Below are positions 36,850-45,649 of a stretch of 64,000 nucleotides of DNA, one piece after another (position 1 is the stretch's first letter; each line of letters begins with the position of its first letter). Where the stretch lies: NCBI GenBank assembly GCA_963703355.1, contig OY969813.1, positions 3,534,001 to 3,598,000 on the forward strand, read 5' to 3'. The notes below the pieces were generated by a model. The model was given only the letters and a program-made list of their open reading frames with translations. It had not been told where the DNA came from and searched no databases. The position numbers were made by a program, and so were the translations under genes. The stretch comes from Puia sp963703355 (GTDB lineage: Bacteria; Bacteroidota; Bacteroidia; Chitinophagales; Chitinophagaceae).

Positions 36850-37476
36850 TTGACCGACATACGATATGAAAAAAACAAAGAATCATTGAAGATCATTACT
36901 AAGTTTCAGATTATTTTATTATTCTTTCTTACAACTGTTTTTTCCTATAAGAAATCTGCGCCTTCGGTCGACCTGCCGCCAATCACTGAGTCCGGAAAAA
37001 ATACTTTTGGTTGCAAAGTGAATGGACAGGTTTGGGTGCCCTATTGGAGGTGTTCCAGCATTTGGACCGAACCACCTCAGTTGGAATATGAAATACAGCC
37101 GATTGATTCCACCAGCATGCTGCCCGTCAAAATAATGATTAACGCAGGAAACTCCACTAACGGGCAAACCTATTTTAGCTTTCGGCAGAATTATTCTCTG
37201 AGCGATCATATTTACGGACCGGGAAATATTATTGATTCCATTATCATTGAATATAGACTGGGCGCGGGGACTACATATGCAAACTCTCAGGTTTATCAGT
37301 TTTCAAGCACTGATCGATATTTTCAAATCTCCAAACTTGATACGACGAATAAGATCGTATCTGGGACATTTGCCTTTACGCTTTATACGATCGTCAACAA
37401 CCTACTGGATTCCGTAGTTGTGACGGATGGTCGGTTTGATTTGCAAATAGGCGGATATTTAGTTTGTTCTCAGTGA
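36850..37476 (+). pseudogene. Damaged or phase-variable lipoprotein-like gene
   Basis: The open frame (208 codons, TTG start at 36850) encodes a signal-like helix (FQIILLFFLTTVFS) then YKKSAPSVDLPP and a body containing TFGCKVNGQVWVP, a block I associate with small Bacteroidota lipoproteins of the DUF6252 kind. Two defects show. The lipobox Cys is Tyr (VFSY where SCKK is usual). The natural ATG at 36866-36868 is out of frame by one base at a run of seven A (36869-36875); eight A would give MKKNKESLKIITKFQ in frame. It may be a decaying gene or switched by slippage. Function unknown. Confidence 0.6.
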
Positions 37477-37510
37477 AAATTCTGCAGACGCTTACTTTTT
37501 TTCCGATTTA

Positions 37511-37543
37511 TAAAAGAAGCTGCACCCAGCCCGGATGCAGCTT
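37511..37543 (-). terminator. Intrinsic terminator of the gene at 37556-38125
   Basis: On the minus strand a stem GAAGCTGCA/TGCAGCTTC with additional inner pairs (37516-37543) is followed by TTTTA (37515-37511). It lies 13 bp after the stop of the minus-strand gene and is a standard intrinsic terminator. Confidence 0.8.
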
Positions 37544-37555
37544 CCCGGTAAAACA

Positions 37556-38125
37556 TTACAACGTGACTGCCAACGTTCCTGTGTTACCAGGAACATCAGT
37601 TGCAATGGCATTGATTTTACTACCTGTCAACGCAGCGTTCGCCTGCGTGACTGTATAGGTCCAATCGAGTCCATTGGTCTGAAGTATGGCATTACCTTTC
37701 TCCAACAGGGTGCCGCTTGCAGCATAGATTTCCACCTGCACGCCGGTTACGCGAAAGTCGTCCACTGCGCGAACCGTAATGGTGCTTCCGACCACACCCG
37801 TATAAGCGCCCGAACTAACGCTCTTGACTACCGGCGAAGACATGAAATCTTCCAACGCCCGGCTGTACAGATTTTGTCTGGGTTTCGCCGCCGCTATATA
37901 GGCGTCTTTGATACCCTGGTCCGTACCATCCTTTACTGCTTTCGCGTATTTAGATGCGAGCAGGAATTTTTCCTGTCTTTGCAGCTGAGCTGCATCAGGT
38001 ACTCCCACTCTGGCCTTAGGCGCTTTTGCGACAACTGTTTTGTCCTCCCAATCGCGAAACACCAGCTCTTTTCCTAGCATTCCGCTGAATTTTCCGGTTA
38101 TGACACTATTATTAGAATGAGCCAT
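37556..38125 (-). CDS. Unknown protein with a C-terminal Ig-like region
   Basis: A 189-residue protein without signal peptide. The N-terminal block ITGKFSGMLGKELVFRDW recalls short Bacteroidota proteins of unknown role whose first strands read as KFSG..G. A Lys/Ala-rich helical middle (QRQEKFLLASKYAKAVKDG) follows, and residues of about 108-189 read like a beta-sandwich with alternating Thr/Val strands (TGVVGSTITVRAVDDFRVTGVQVEIY). Some resemblance to tail or shell proteins of phage-derived particles exists, but no phage gene is near. It has its own candidate promoter and a clear terminator, so it is likely an independent transcript. Confidence 0.7.
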   Translation of the reverse strand: MAHSNNSVITGKFSGMLGKELVFRDWEDKTVVAKAPKARVGVPDAAQLQRQEKFLLASKYAKAVKDGTDQGIKDAYIAAAKPRQNLYSRALEDFMSSPVVKSVSSGAYTGVVGSTITVRAVDDFRVTGVQVEIYAASGTLLEKGNAILQTNGLDWTYTVTQANAALTGSKINAIATDVPGNTGTLAVTL

Positions 38126-38249
38126 AATTTTTGATTTTTAATAGTTATTAAATTTTTTGTCTTTGTCAATCCCAGACGGGGAGAGGGTTTCCAGGTCACT
38201 ACTTCCTGTATGCCCTATAGTGAAAACTCCTCGTTCGCGATCGACAAAA

Positions 38250-38257
38250 CAAATATA
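38250..38257 (-). promoter_or_regulatory. Possible -7 box for the gene at 37556-38125
   Basis: The minus strand reads TATATTTG, matching TAnnTTTG, with TTTG at 38281-38284 (minus) as a -33 candidate at a rather long 23-bp spacing. The leader would be about 115 nt. Confidence 0.35.
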
Positions 38258-38345
38258 TATCCGCCATCAGCTCATTCGTTCAAAAATGTGACGAGGTGAT
38301 TCTGACGATGTGACGAGCTACCCAGACAGCCGTGACGAAACGCAA

Positions 38346-38436
38346 TTTTCCCTCTGAAAAGTCCAGAGTCCCTCTCTTTGATCGGTCTTTGGTCTCTCCA
38401 AATCCGAGAGACCAAAGAGAGACCATCGAGGGAAAA
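38346..38436. other. Nested inverted repeats in a divergent regulatory gap
   Basis: The outer arms TTTTCCCTC (38346-38354) and GAGGGAAAA (38428-38436) pair perfectly. Inside, TTTGGTCTCTC (38388-38398) pairs perfectly with GAGAGACCAAA (38406-38416) around a 7-nt loop, with two more base pairs outside. Additional CTCTCTTTG/GGTCTTTG copies allow alternative folds. It lies in the 395-bp gap between the 37556 gene and the LytTR gene. The rest of the gap is AT-rich and otherwise unremarkable. Confidence 0.6.
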
Positions 38437-38520
38437 CAGACAGGCTAATGGGCACCAGTAGTATGTTTTGGATTATTTTTTTTAAATTGAAATTATTCTT
38501 TAACCCAAATTCGTTCCATC

Positions 38521-38841
38521 ATGCTGAAGCCATTTTTTATCAGGCAGGATAAAGTTTTGAAGAGAATTGATCCACGACAGGTCATTGCCTTGTCTACGGA
38601 AAAAAATTATACCAAAGTAGTTTTTACCGATAGATCGTATTATCTCATCCGCTCCTCGCTGTCGAGCGCAATTAAAAAACTTCCTCCGGATATGTTTGTC
38701 AGAATAAATCGTTCGGAGGTTGCATCTATTTATTATATCGACGATATCGATAGATATAATTTATCCGTTGGTGGGGCCCCGGCATATATTGGCAAGGGAT
38801 TTTACAAGGGATTTATCAGTAAGCTCACTATAATGGAGTAA
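38521..38841 (+). CDS. Small LytTR-domain DNA-binding regulator
   Basis: A 106-residue protein consisting almost only of a LytTR DNA-binding domain (RIDPRQVIALSTEKNYTKVVF, SYYLIRSSLSSAIKKLPPDMFVRINRSEVASIYYID). The receiver domain normally fused in front is absent, so it either binds constitutively or is controlled by another protein. LytTR regulators bind spaced direct repeats. The upstream gap contains strong inverted repeats that could include its site. No partner kinase is nearby. Confidence 0.9.
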   Translation: MLKPFFIRQDKVLKRIDPRQVIALSTEKNYTKVVFTDRSYYLIRSSLSSAIKKLPPDMFVRINRSEVASIYYIDDIDRYNLSVGGAPAYIGKGFYKGFISKLTIME

Positions 38842-39025
38842 GAGTTTTTACGATTCTTATTTTTTATACCCAAATTGTTACAACAGTTTGTCATCCGGTA
38901 TTTGCTTCGACCTATTAACGCGAATAAGTTTTTTCAACATAAAATTGATAACGATCGTCCGGTGTTACCCGTTATGATGGTTCTGGTGGCTACATGCAGG
39001 GATCCCTTCTGCTTTTTGCCTCCAC

Positions 39026-39050
39026 CCTTAAGCCTTCTGCCTTCAGCTCG
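39026..39050. repeat. Short reversed heptamer array
   Basis: Three heptamers in reverse orientation (cttaagc, cttctgc, cttcagc) lie just after the end of the permease gene at 39054. This is the smallest member of the intergenic array family. Confidence 0.6.
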
Positions 39051-39053
39051 GAA

Positions 39054-41504
39054 TCATTCCGACCTGAGACTATTCACCGGATTCGCCATGGCCGCGCGCA
39101 GCGTTCGGATACAAAGAATGATGAGCGCAATCAATAAAAGAATAGCCCCACCGGCTGCGAATATCCACCAGCTGAGTTCGGTCTTGTAGGCGAAGTTTTC
39201 CAGCCACTTGCGGCTGCCCCACCAGGATATCGGTACCGCTATGAGAATCGCGAGGCCGATGAGTTTCAGAAAATCGCGGGAGAGCAACACAATTAAATTC
39301 ATCACCGTTGCGCCAATTACTTTACGCACTCCGATTTCTTTTGTGCGTTGATTCGTTATATAAATAACCAGTCCGAGCAGCCCCAGGCAACTGATAAATA
39401 TGGTAAGACCGGTGGCCCAGGCTAAGAGGCTGGAGATATTTTTTTCGGCCTTATAGAATTTTGCAATCGAATCGTCCACAAATTGATAGTCGTAATCGTC
39501 GTTCGGATACACAGAGCGGTATGCTTTTTCTATGGCAGCAATGGTAACCGGCCAGTTGGAGCCATCTGCATAACGCGGCTGGAGTTTAATACTAAATACA
39601 TGTTCGTTTTTAGTACCATTTGCAATCACCAGTGGTTTTATCGGATCACGCAGAGAATGGGGAAAGAAATCCTTTACAACACCCACGATGCGGGGATTGC
39701 TATACCATTCCTTAATTTGTTGTCCTATGATTTTTTGCGGATCCTGAAAACCCAGGAGATGAAGATAGGTTTCGTTGATCACCACTTCTTTAACAGTGTC
39801 GCTTTGTGGAACAGGCACACCCGCCACCATGCGCAGGCCATAGATCCTAAAGTAATTACTGTCCGCCAGTTTGATCTGTACATTATCCCGATGGTCTTTT
39901 TTTCCGTCATTAAAACCCAGGGTGCTCGTCCAGGTGTTGTTGGTGGACGGGGCATCGCTGGATACACTAAGCATCGCTATGCCGGGTATGGCTTTTAGTT
40001 TATTCAGAAGTACGAGTTTCTTTTCCGATGGCTCGTAATAATTCGTCCGGAAATAAAGAATCGCCTCTCTGTTAAATCCAAGATCTTTATTAATGGCATA
40101 ATGAATCTGTCGCGAAACCAGCAGCGTTCCAATAATGAAAACCTGCGCGATCACAAACTGGGAAACCGTGAGTGTTTTCCGGAGCCAGGCATTACGCGTC
40201 TGGCCTGTGTTGGCAAAGGATTGATTTTTCAGAACAAGTACCGGTTTGAATCCGGAGAGCACCAAAGCAGGATACACGCCGGCGAGAATCGTAACGACAA
40301 CAATCAATAATATCAGGAAAATAATAACGCCCGGCTGCTGCAGCAAATTGAAGTGGAAATCTTCAGGAATAAAGTCGGCGAATATTTTCAGAAGAAGGGG
40401 CGTAAGCACGAGTGATAATATCGTAGCTGCCAGCGTTAGTACAAACGTCTCCGTAAGAAATTGAAAAATCAATTGACGCCGATGGCCACCCATGGTTTTG
40501 CGGATGCCGATTTCTTTGGCACGTTGCGATGCCTGCGCAGTTGTAAGGTTGATAAAGTTGATAGCAGCCAGTAACAGCAGAAATGCTGCGACGGCCAGCA
40601 AATAATAGAGTGTCGGTTTATGTGCCTGGCGACTGCTATCGAAAACACCATAGTCAAGATTGAAGTGTAAGTCCGACAGTGGTTGCAGTGCGACGTAAGA
40701 TGTTGAATGATCGCGGGGATCGGGCTTTTGATTTTTATTGAGGAGTTTGGTAAGCAGTGCATCCACAGTGCTCTTTTTAACACCGGGTGCGAGGCTTACA
40801 AATAACTGATCGGCAGAATTGGTGTCTCCCCATTCACCAAAGCCATTGGGTTTGAGACGGGTTGTATATAAAGTGGGACGGGAAAGAAAGGTCCCGAAAT
40901 AAAAATCAGTATTACCAGGCAGGTCGTTCACGATTCCGGTAACGGTGCATTGAACCGTGTCATCTAAAAATATAGACTTGCCAATGATGTCAGCATATTT
41001 AGTATGCGCGAAATAAAGTTTCGCATTTTTTTCTGTGAGCACAACCTGATAAGGTTGCTGTAACGCCGTTTCGGATGAACCGACGATCCAGGTATAACCT
41101 AAGAGTTTGAAATAATCCCCGTCGGCAGCAATCAGATCTTTTTGTTTGCGCAGCAAAATCGGATTTTTGATGCTGGGATATGGAATCGTAACACGGGTTT
41201 CATACAGCGTGCGGAACTGTGCCACACGCACAAGGCCCGGAATTTCTTTTTTAACAGCCGCGCACATGGGCTCCGGCACGTCGCCCCACTGCCATTCTCC
41301 ATCGTTGTTTTTGCCATGCTCAACAAGACGATATATTTGTTGACTGTTCTTTTCAAACTTATCGAAACTGAAATCATACTGCACGAGCAGAAAAATAACC
41401 AGCGACGCGCTGATACCGATCGAGAGTCCGACGATGTTGATAAAAGAAAAAATCTTATTGCGGCGGAAAGCACGTAGCGCAACGATTAAGTAGTTTTTTA
41501 GCAT
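39054..41504 (-). CDS. MacB/FtsX-type ABC transporter permease (paralogue 2)
   Basis: 816 residues. It differs most from the other copies: the first FtsX triplet reads AINFINLTTAQASQRAKEIGIRKTMGG rather than CINFMNLTTARS. The second FtsX triplet (GLVIYITNQRTKEIGVRKVIG) and the tail NPVNSLRSE fit the group. It is separated from the five-gene tandem array by an amidohydrolase gene and by a 280-bp gap in which I see nothing. The nearest upstream regulator is the LytTR gene, transcribed towards it. Confidence 0.92.
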   Translation of the reverse strand: MLKNYLIVALRAFRRNKIFSFINIVGLSIGISASLVIFLLVQYDFSFDKFEKNSQQIYRLVEHGKNNDGEWQWGDVPEPMCAAVKKEIPGLVRVAQFRTLYETRVTIPYPSIKNPILLRKQKDLIAADGDYFKLLGYTWIVGSSETALQQPYQVVLTEKNAKLYFAHTKYADIIGKSIFLDDTVQCTVTGIVNDLPGNTDFYFGTFLSRPTLYTTRLKPNGFGEWGDTNSADQLFVSLAPGVKKSTVDALLTKLLNKNQKPDPRDHSTSYVALQPLSDLHFNLDYGVFDSSRQAHKPTLYYLLAVAAFLLLLAAINFINLTTAQASQRAKEIGIRKTMGGHRRQLIFQFLTETFVLTLAATILSLVLTPLLLKIFADFIPEDFHFNLLQQPGVIIFLILLIVVVTILAGVYPALVLSGFKPVLVLKNQSFANTGQTRNAWLRKTLTVSQFVIAQVFIIGTLLVSRQIHYAINKDLGFNREAILYFRTNYYEPSEKKLVLLNKLKAIPGIAMLSVSSDAPSTNNTWTSTLGFNDGKKDHRDNVQIKLADSNYFRIYGLRMVAGVPVPQSDTVKEVVINETYLHLLGFQDPQKIIGQQIKEWYSNPRIVGVVKDFFPHSLRDPIKPLVIANGTKNEHVFSIKLQPRYADGSNWPVTIAAIEKAYRSVYPNDDYDYQFVDDSIAKFYKAEKNISSLLAWATGLTIFISCLGLLGLVIYITNQRTKEIGVRKVIGATVMNLIVLLSRDFLKLIGLAILIAVPISWWGSRKWLENFAYKTELSWWIFAAGGAILLLIALIILCIRTLRAAMANPVNSLRSE

Positions 41505-41784
41505 GGTTCGTCCTTATAGCTCCTTTTCGCTTAAATAATATGCCAAATCAGGAACCCGTTGGTTTACAAAAGCTTACGCTGACCAATTTGTTTGCGACTG
41601 TACGATTTTGATACCCCGCTGTCCGGATTTTCACCCGAATTTATTGCATACTAAGAACTACAACATGAGCTGAAGTATAGGGAACTGACACCACACGCTG
41701 CTTTTGCTGTTAATTATTTTTTTCGATGTTATTTCCGTTAATATTTTTCCGTCTCGAATACATTTATCCATATGAAAGGTCCAA

Positions 41785-42921
41785 TCACTCCGGAAACATC
41801 GACTTATCAATCTGTGGAAATAATTTGAAGGAATTCTTATAGTATATTTTTTTCAATACCTCATCGGGCAGGCCCAGTCCATACATGTTCCAGAACGCAT
41901 GATATTTTCTGAGTGGCGGGAAGTATTCGTCGTCGGTTTCAAGCATCCGGAAATAAAATCCGTATTCGGGAACCGACCAGGTGTCTTTTCCAAAAAGTAT
42001 CCGGTCCTGATATTTGATGAAGAATTTTCTCGCGGCCCTGGGTTCTCTTCCGATTTCTTCCAGCACCGCCGCAAATTCAGTATACACATTGGGCAATGTG
42101 TCGAGCATCGCACCCAGCGCATCGAGATTGTTAGCGAGCCATCCGAAATGCGCTGCGATGAATGTTGTATTTCTGTGTTTCGAAAATATATGATGCTGTT
42201 CCGACATCACCTGGTTCCAGCTGGGATACCTCGAAGCCGGCCTCGCGCGGTCCGGATGTAATTTTAATTCCAGCCAGCGTTCATTGGTATTGTCCATTTT
42301 GTCGAAGAAGGGACTGGGTTCGCCACTGTGAATTAACACGGGTATTTTTAATTCACCGCATTTCTCCCAGCTGGGATCAAGCCGCGGATCATCCACCGCA
42401 ATTCTTTTTCCATTTTTGTCTTTTACATCAAGTCCGAGTTCTTTATAAACTTTCAATCCCGCTGCACCGTTTTTTACGTCCTGCTCCAGTTGTGCGACTG
42501 CCATTTTTGTCCAGCCCGGATTGTCAATACCACTATAATCGATGTTCGTGAATATCAGGATTCTTCCCTTCGCATTATCTTTAACATTCTGCAAAGAACG
42601 ATTCAATCTGTCAACACCCGCATTCAACATTTTCTGCCCGCCATAGTCGTCATGAAATATGTCGAAACCTTTACCACTGAGATTTACCATCACCACCATG
42701 TTTAATGAATTCATGTCGGCCAGCAGTGCTTTCAAATCCTGATCGGGCATGTCCCATTGATGATTGTGTACATCCACAAAAGGATACTTCGCTTTTTTTA
42801 TTAAATGTTCTTTTACTACCAGCGTGGATTTTGGATTGTAGTTTTCCATATCCATTTGTTGCGCGTAAGAGGAGAATGCTGTTAAAAATAATAAAGCTAA
42901 AGTGATGATCGATTTCATCAT
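41785..42921 (-). CDS. Exported amidohydrolase (Amidohydrolase_2 type)
   Basis: A metal-dependent TIM-barrel hydrolase of about 379 residues with a signal peptide (MMKSIITLALLFLTAFSSYAQ). Metal-ligand candidates in order: FVDVHNHQWD, LKVYKELGL (Lys), VLIHSGEPSP, FIAAHFGWL and FGKDTW (Asp). Family PF04909 includes decarboxylases and lactonases, so the exact reaction is not predictable. I set the start at the ATG at 42921 instead of the TTG at 42933. The envelope location is notable for this fold. It sits between the lone permease and the five-permease array, separated from the latter by an inverted repeat array. Confidence 0.85.
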   Translation of the reverse strand: MMKSIITLALLFLTAFSSYAQQMDMENYNPKSTLVVKEHLIKKAKYPFVDVHNHQWDMPDQDLKALLADMNSLNMVVMVNLSGKGFDIFHDDYGGQKMLNAGVDRLNRSLQNVKDNAKGRILIFTNIDYSGIDNPGWTKMAVAQLEQDVKNGAAGLKVYKELGLDVKDKNGKRIAVDDPRLDPSWEKCGELKIPVLIHSGEPSPFFDKMDNTNERWLELKLHPDRARPASRYPSWNQVMSEQHHIFSKHRNTTFIAAHFGWLANNLDALGAMLDTLPNVYTEFAAVLEEIGREPRAARKFFIKYQDRILFGKDTWSVPEYGFYFRMLETDDEYFPPLRKYHAFWNMYGLGLPDEVLKKIYYKNSFKLFPQIDKSMFPE

Positions 42922-42940
42922 ACAAATTAACAAAGTAAGT

Positions 42941-43113
42941 CGGTTGGTTATAGGTTTTGGGTTATGGGTTATAGGTTATGGGAGATGGGTTATTCGGGGC
43001 TTATCCTGCACGTGAGGGATGAACTATGGGTTATTCAGGGGTTATGAATTTTGAAATATCCTTAATTCATAACCCATATCTCATAGCCCATAACCCATAA
43101 CCGCCAACCGCCA
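42941..43113. repeat. GTTATGG / CCCATAA inverted heptamer array
   Basis: The left arm (about 42951-43045) repeats GTTATGG and GTTATAG units. The right arm (about 43065-43113) repeats the reverse complement CCCATAA and ends with CCGCCAA repeats. The arms can pair across a 20-30 bp spacer. Confidence 0.88.
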
Positions 43114-43116
43114 ACG

Positions 43117-45543
43117 TTACTCCGAGCGTAAGCTAGAAACCGGATTGGCAACAGCCGCTTTGATTGCCTGAAAGCTTACCGTCGTAAGCGCGATAAGCAG
43201 CGCTATAACCCCCGCCAGGCCTACGATCCACCATTCCACAGTAATGCGGTAGGCGAAGTCTTTCAGCCAGCTGTTCATGATCCACCAGGAGAGGGGTGCG
43301 GCAATAATAAACGAAATGCCCACGAGTTTCATGAAGTCCTTCGACAACAACCGCACAATGCCCTGCACACTGGCGCCGAGTACTTTACGTATGCCGATTT
43401 CTTTGGTGCGTTGCTCTGAAATAAATGTGGCGAGGCCAAACAAACCCAGGCAGGCAATCAGTATCGCCAGCGTGGAAAAAATCAGCGCTATTTTTCCTAC
43501 ACGTTGTTCAGAAGTATACATTTTATTGAAAGAGTCGTCCAGGAATTGATAGCCGAATGGCATACCTGGATTCATTTCTTTCCATACACTTCCAATCTTC
43601 GATATGAGCCCGTTGAGATCTGTCGTTTTTACCTTAAAAGAAGCGACAGACGCCCAGTCGCCGATAAAAAATCCCAGTGGCCCGATGGATTGTTTAAGCG
43701 ATTCAAAATTAAAATTCTTCACCACGCCGACAATCGTATAAGCCTTTGTTTTCTTTTCATCCATGATCTTGTATATCTTTTGTCCAATGGGATCGGCATA
43801 TCCCAGAAGCCCTGCAGCAGTTTCATTCAGAATAACAGCACTGGAATCGCCGCCGAATGTAAGCGAGAACTCTCTTCCTTTGATAATATGCATGCCCATC
43901 GTCTTGAAATAGTCATAATCGACAGTCCAGTTTTGCATATCCATCCCATCTTTCTGATCCAGCATTGAATTTTTAAAAAAAGTATTGTCACTGCGACTGG
44001 AATTGGACACCGGAAGATAACTGCTGAGTGTTCCCGACTGCACCCCCGTAATATGCAGCACGCTGCTTTTAAAAGCAGCTGCTTTGTCCCCCATCGTATA
44101 TACATTATATATACTCACTACCTGCTCCTTATTATATCCCAGATCTTTCTGCTGAATATAATTCAGCTGTTTATATATCACTAGCGTTCCAACTATTAAA
44201 ATAATTGAAGTAGAAAACTGAAATACCACCAGTACACTTCTCAGTCCGCCACTGTTACTCCCCAGTTTTAGTTTTCCTTTTAATACTTCGATCGGACGAA
44301 ATGCTGAGAGAAAAAATGCCGGATAACTTCCTGCCAGCAGTCCTACTACAAATGGCAGCGCAATCAGCAGCGGAAGTATAACGGGTGAGAGCAGACTTCT
44401 CATGTTCAGCGACTTGTCGGCTACACTATTAAACAGCGGTAATATCAGGAAGGCAATGAGTATAGCGAGCAGTAGCGACAGCACCGACATCAGGGTGGAT
44501 TCAGTAAGAAACTGAAATATGAGGAATCTCTTTTCAGTTCCCAGTACTTTACGGATGCCCACTTCCTTCGCGCGACTGGCAGATCTTGCCGTAGTGAGAT
44601 TCATAAAATTGATGCAGGCGATCAGCAGAATGAAAAGAGCCACCGCAGAAAAAATATAGATGTATTGAATATTTCCTCCCGCACTCAGTTCAAAAGAACG
44701 GTTGGAATACAGATGAATTTTCGTTAGCGGAATCAAACTGTATTCGAGTCTGTTACCCGATTTCCTGAATTCATCCATGTCTTTGATCTTGATGATTTCG
44801 CGGATGGAAGGCAACACATATTTCTGAATATACTGTTCGAATTCATTTTCAAGTTGTTTGTAGTCCGCCCCTTTCTTCAGTAATAAATACGTATGGAAAT
44901 TATGGCTGGTCAGGTCGCCCCAATGATAATCCACGTTTTTCATGGAGAAGAGAAAGTCGAAATGGAAATGGGAATTGGAAGGAATGTCTTTGATGACAGC
45001 AGTAATTTTATAATTGGGTTTGTCGTCCTTTGTCTCGATTATTTTTCCGATCACGTCTGTTTTCCCGAAATATTTCTTTGCAGCTGATTCGGTGATCACT
45101 ACTGTGTTCGGTTGGTTGAGAGCAGTGCGCGTGTCGCCGGAGAGCGCCGGCAGACTGAACACATCGAAGAAAGTGGAATCCACATGCGCCACATAATCCT
45201 CGGTGATGAAATCATTATTCTTTTTAATCAGCTTACTTCCGCTGGAAGCATAAATCCTCGTATACTGTTCAATCATCGGGTAATCCTTTTTCAGGATCTG
45301 TCCCATCATATCCGAAGTTACCGGCAGATGCAAATCGCCGCCACCGAAACGGATATCTGCATTGATACGATATATACGATCTGCCTTATCATTATACCTG
45401 TCGTAACTCAGTTCATCCATCATATACAATGCGATCAGCAAAAAACTCGCGAGACCAATCGCCAGTCCGGTCATATTGATGAACGAGTAGATTTTATTCT
45501 TAGTCAGGTTGCGCCAGGCGACGATTAAATAATTTTTGATCAT
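43117..45543 (-). CDS. MacB/FtsX-type ABC transporter permease (paralogue 3)
   Basis: About 808 residues from the ATG at 45543 (MIKNYLIVAWRNL), preferred to the ATG at 45552 because paralogues begin in the same way. First triplet CINFMNLTTARSASRAKEVGIRKVLG, second GLFGLATFISEQRTKEIGIRKVLG, tail NPVSSLRSE. This is the last gene of the tandem series on the minus strand. Each periplasmic domain is diverged from those of the neighbours while the membrane signatures are kept, so the copies probably recognise different ligands. Confidence 0.92.
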   Translation of the reverse strand: MIKNYLIVAWRNLTKNKIYSFINMTGLAIGLASFLLIALYMMDELSYDRYNDKADRIYRINADIRFGGGDLHLPVTSDMMGQILKKDYPMIEQYTRIYASSGSKLIKKNNDFITEDYVAHVDSTFFDVFSLPALSGDTRTALNQPNTVVITESAAKKYFGKTDVIGKIIETKDDKPNYKITAVIKDIPSNSHFHFDFLFSMKNVDYHWGDLTSHNFHTYLLLKKGADYKQLENEFEQYIQKYVLPSIREIIKIKDMDEFRKSGNRLEYSLIPLTKIHLYSNRSFELSAGGNIQYIYIFSAVALFILLIACINFMNLTTARSASRAKEVGIRKVLGTEKRFLIFQFLTESTLMSVLSLLLAILIAFLILPLFNSVADKSLNMRSLLSPVILPLLIALPFVVGLLAGSYPAFFLSAFRPIEVLKGKLKLGSNSGGLRSVLVVFQFSTSIILIVGTLVIYKQLNYIQQKDLGYNKEQVVSIYNVYTMGDKAAAFKSSVLHITGVQSGTLSSYLPVSNSSRSDNTFFKNSMLDQKDGMDMQNWTVDYDYFKTMGMHIIKGREFSLTFGGDSSAVILNETAAGLLGYADPIGQKIYKIMDEKKTKAYTIVGVVKNFNFESLKQSIGPLGFFIGDWASVASFKVKTTDLNGLISKIGSVWKEMNPGMPFGYQFLDDSFNKMYTSEQRVGKIALIFSTLAILIACLGLFGLATFISEQRTKEIGIRKVLGASVQGIVRLLSKDFMKLVGISFIIAAPLSWWIMNSWLKDFAYRITVEWWIVGLAGVIALLIALTTVSFQAIKAAVANPVSSLRSE

Positions 45544-45557
45544 AATACTCATTTTGT

Positions 45558-45647
45558 GGCCTAAAGCCTAAAGCTCAAAGCCGAAAGGATTAATTATAAA
45601 TTATTAATTGGCTTTAGGCCTTACGCTTTAAGCTTTAGGCCCAAAGA
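45558..45647. repeat. CTAAAGC inverted heptamer array between permeases 3 and 4
   Basis: The left arm ggcctaaagcctaaagctc and the right arm with gctttaggcc, in reverse, flank the AT-rich centre attaattataaattattaat. It is nearly identical to the array at 48041-48138. Confidence 0.9.
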
Positions 45648-45649
45648 GG

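Noticed and set aside
37535..38077. 180-codon plus-strand frame opposite the 37556 gene
   Set aside because: Cys/His/Arg-rich shadow of the minus-strand gene, which has a promoter, terminator and sensible composition.
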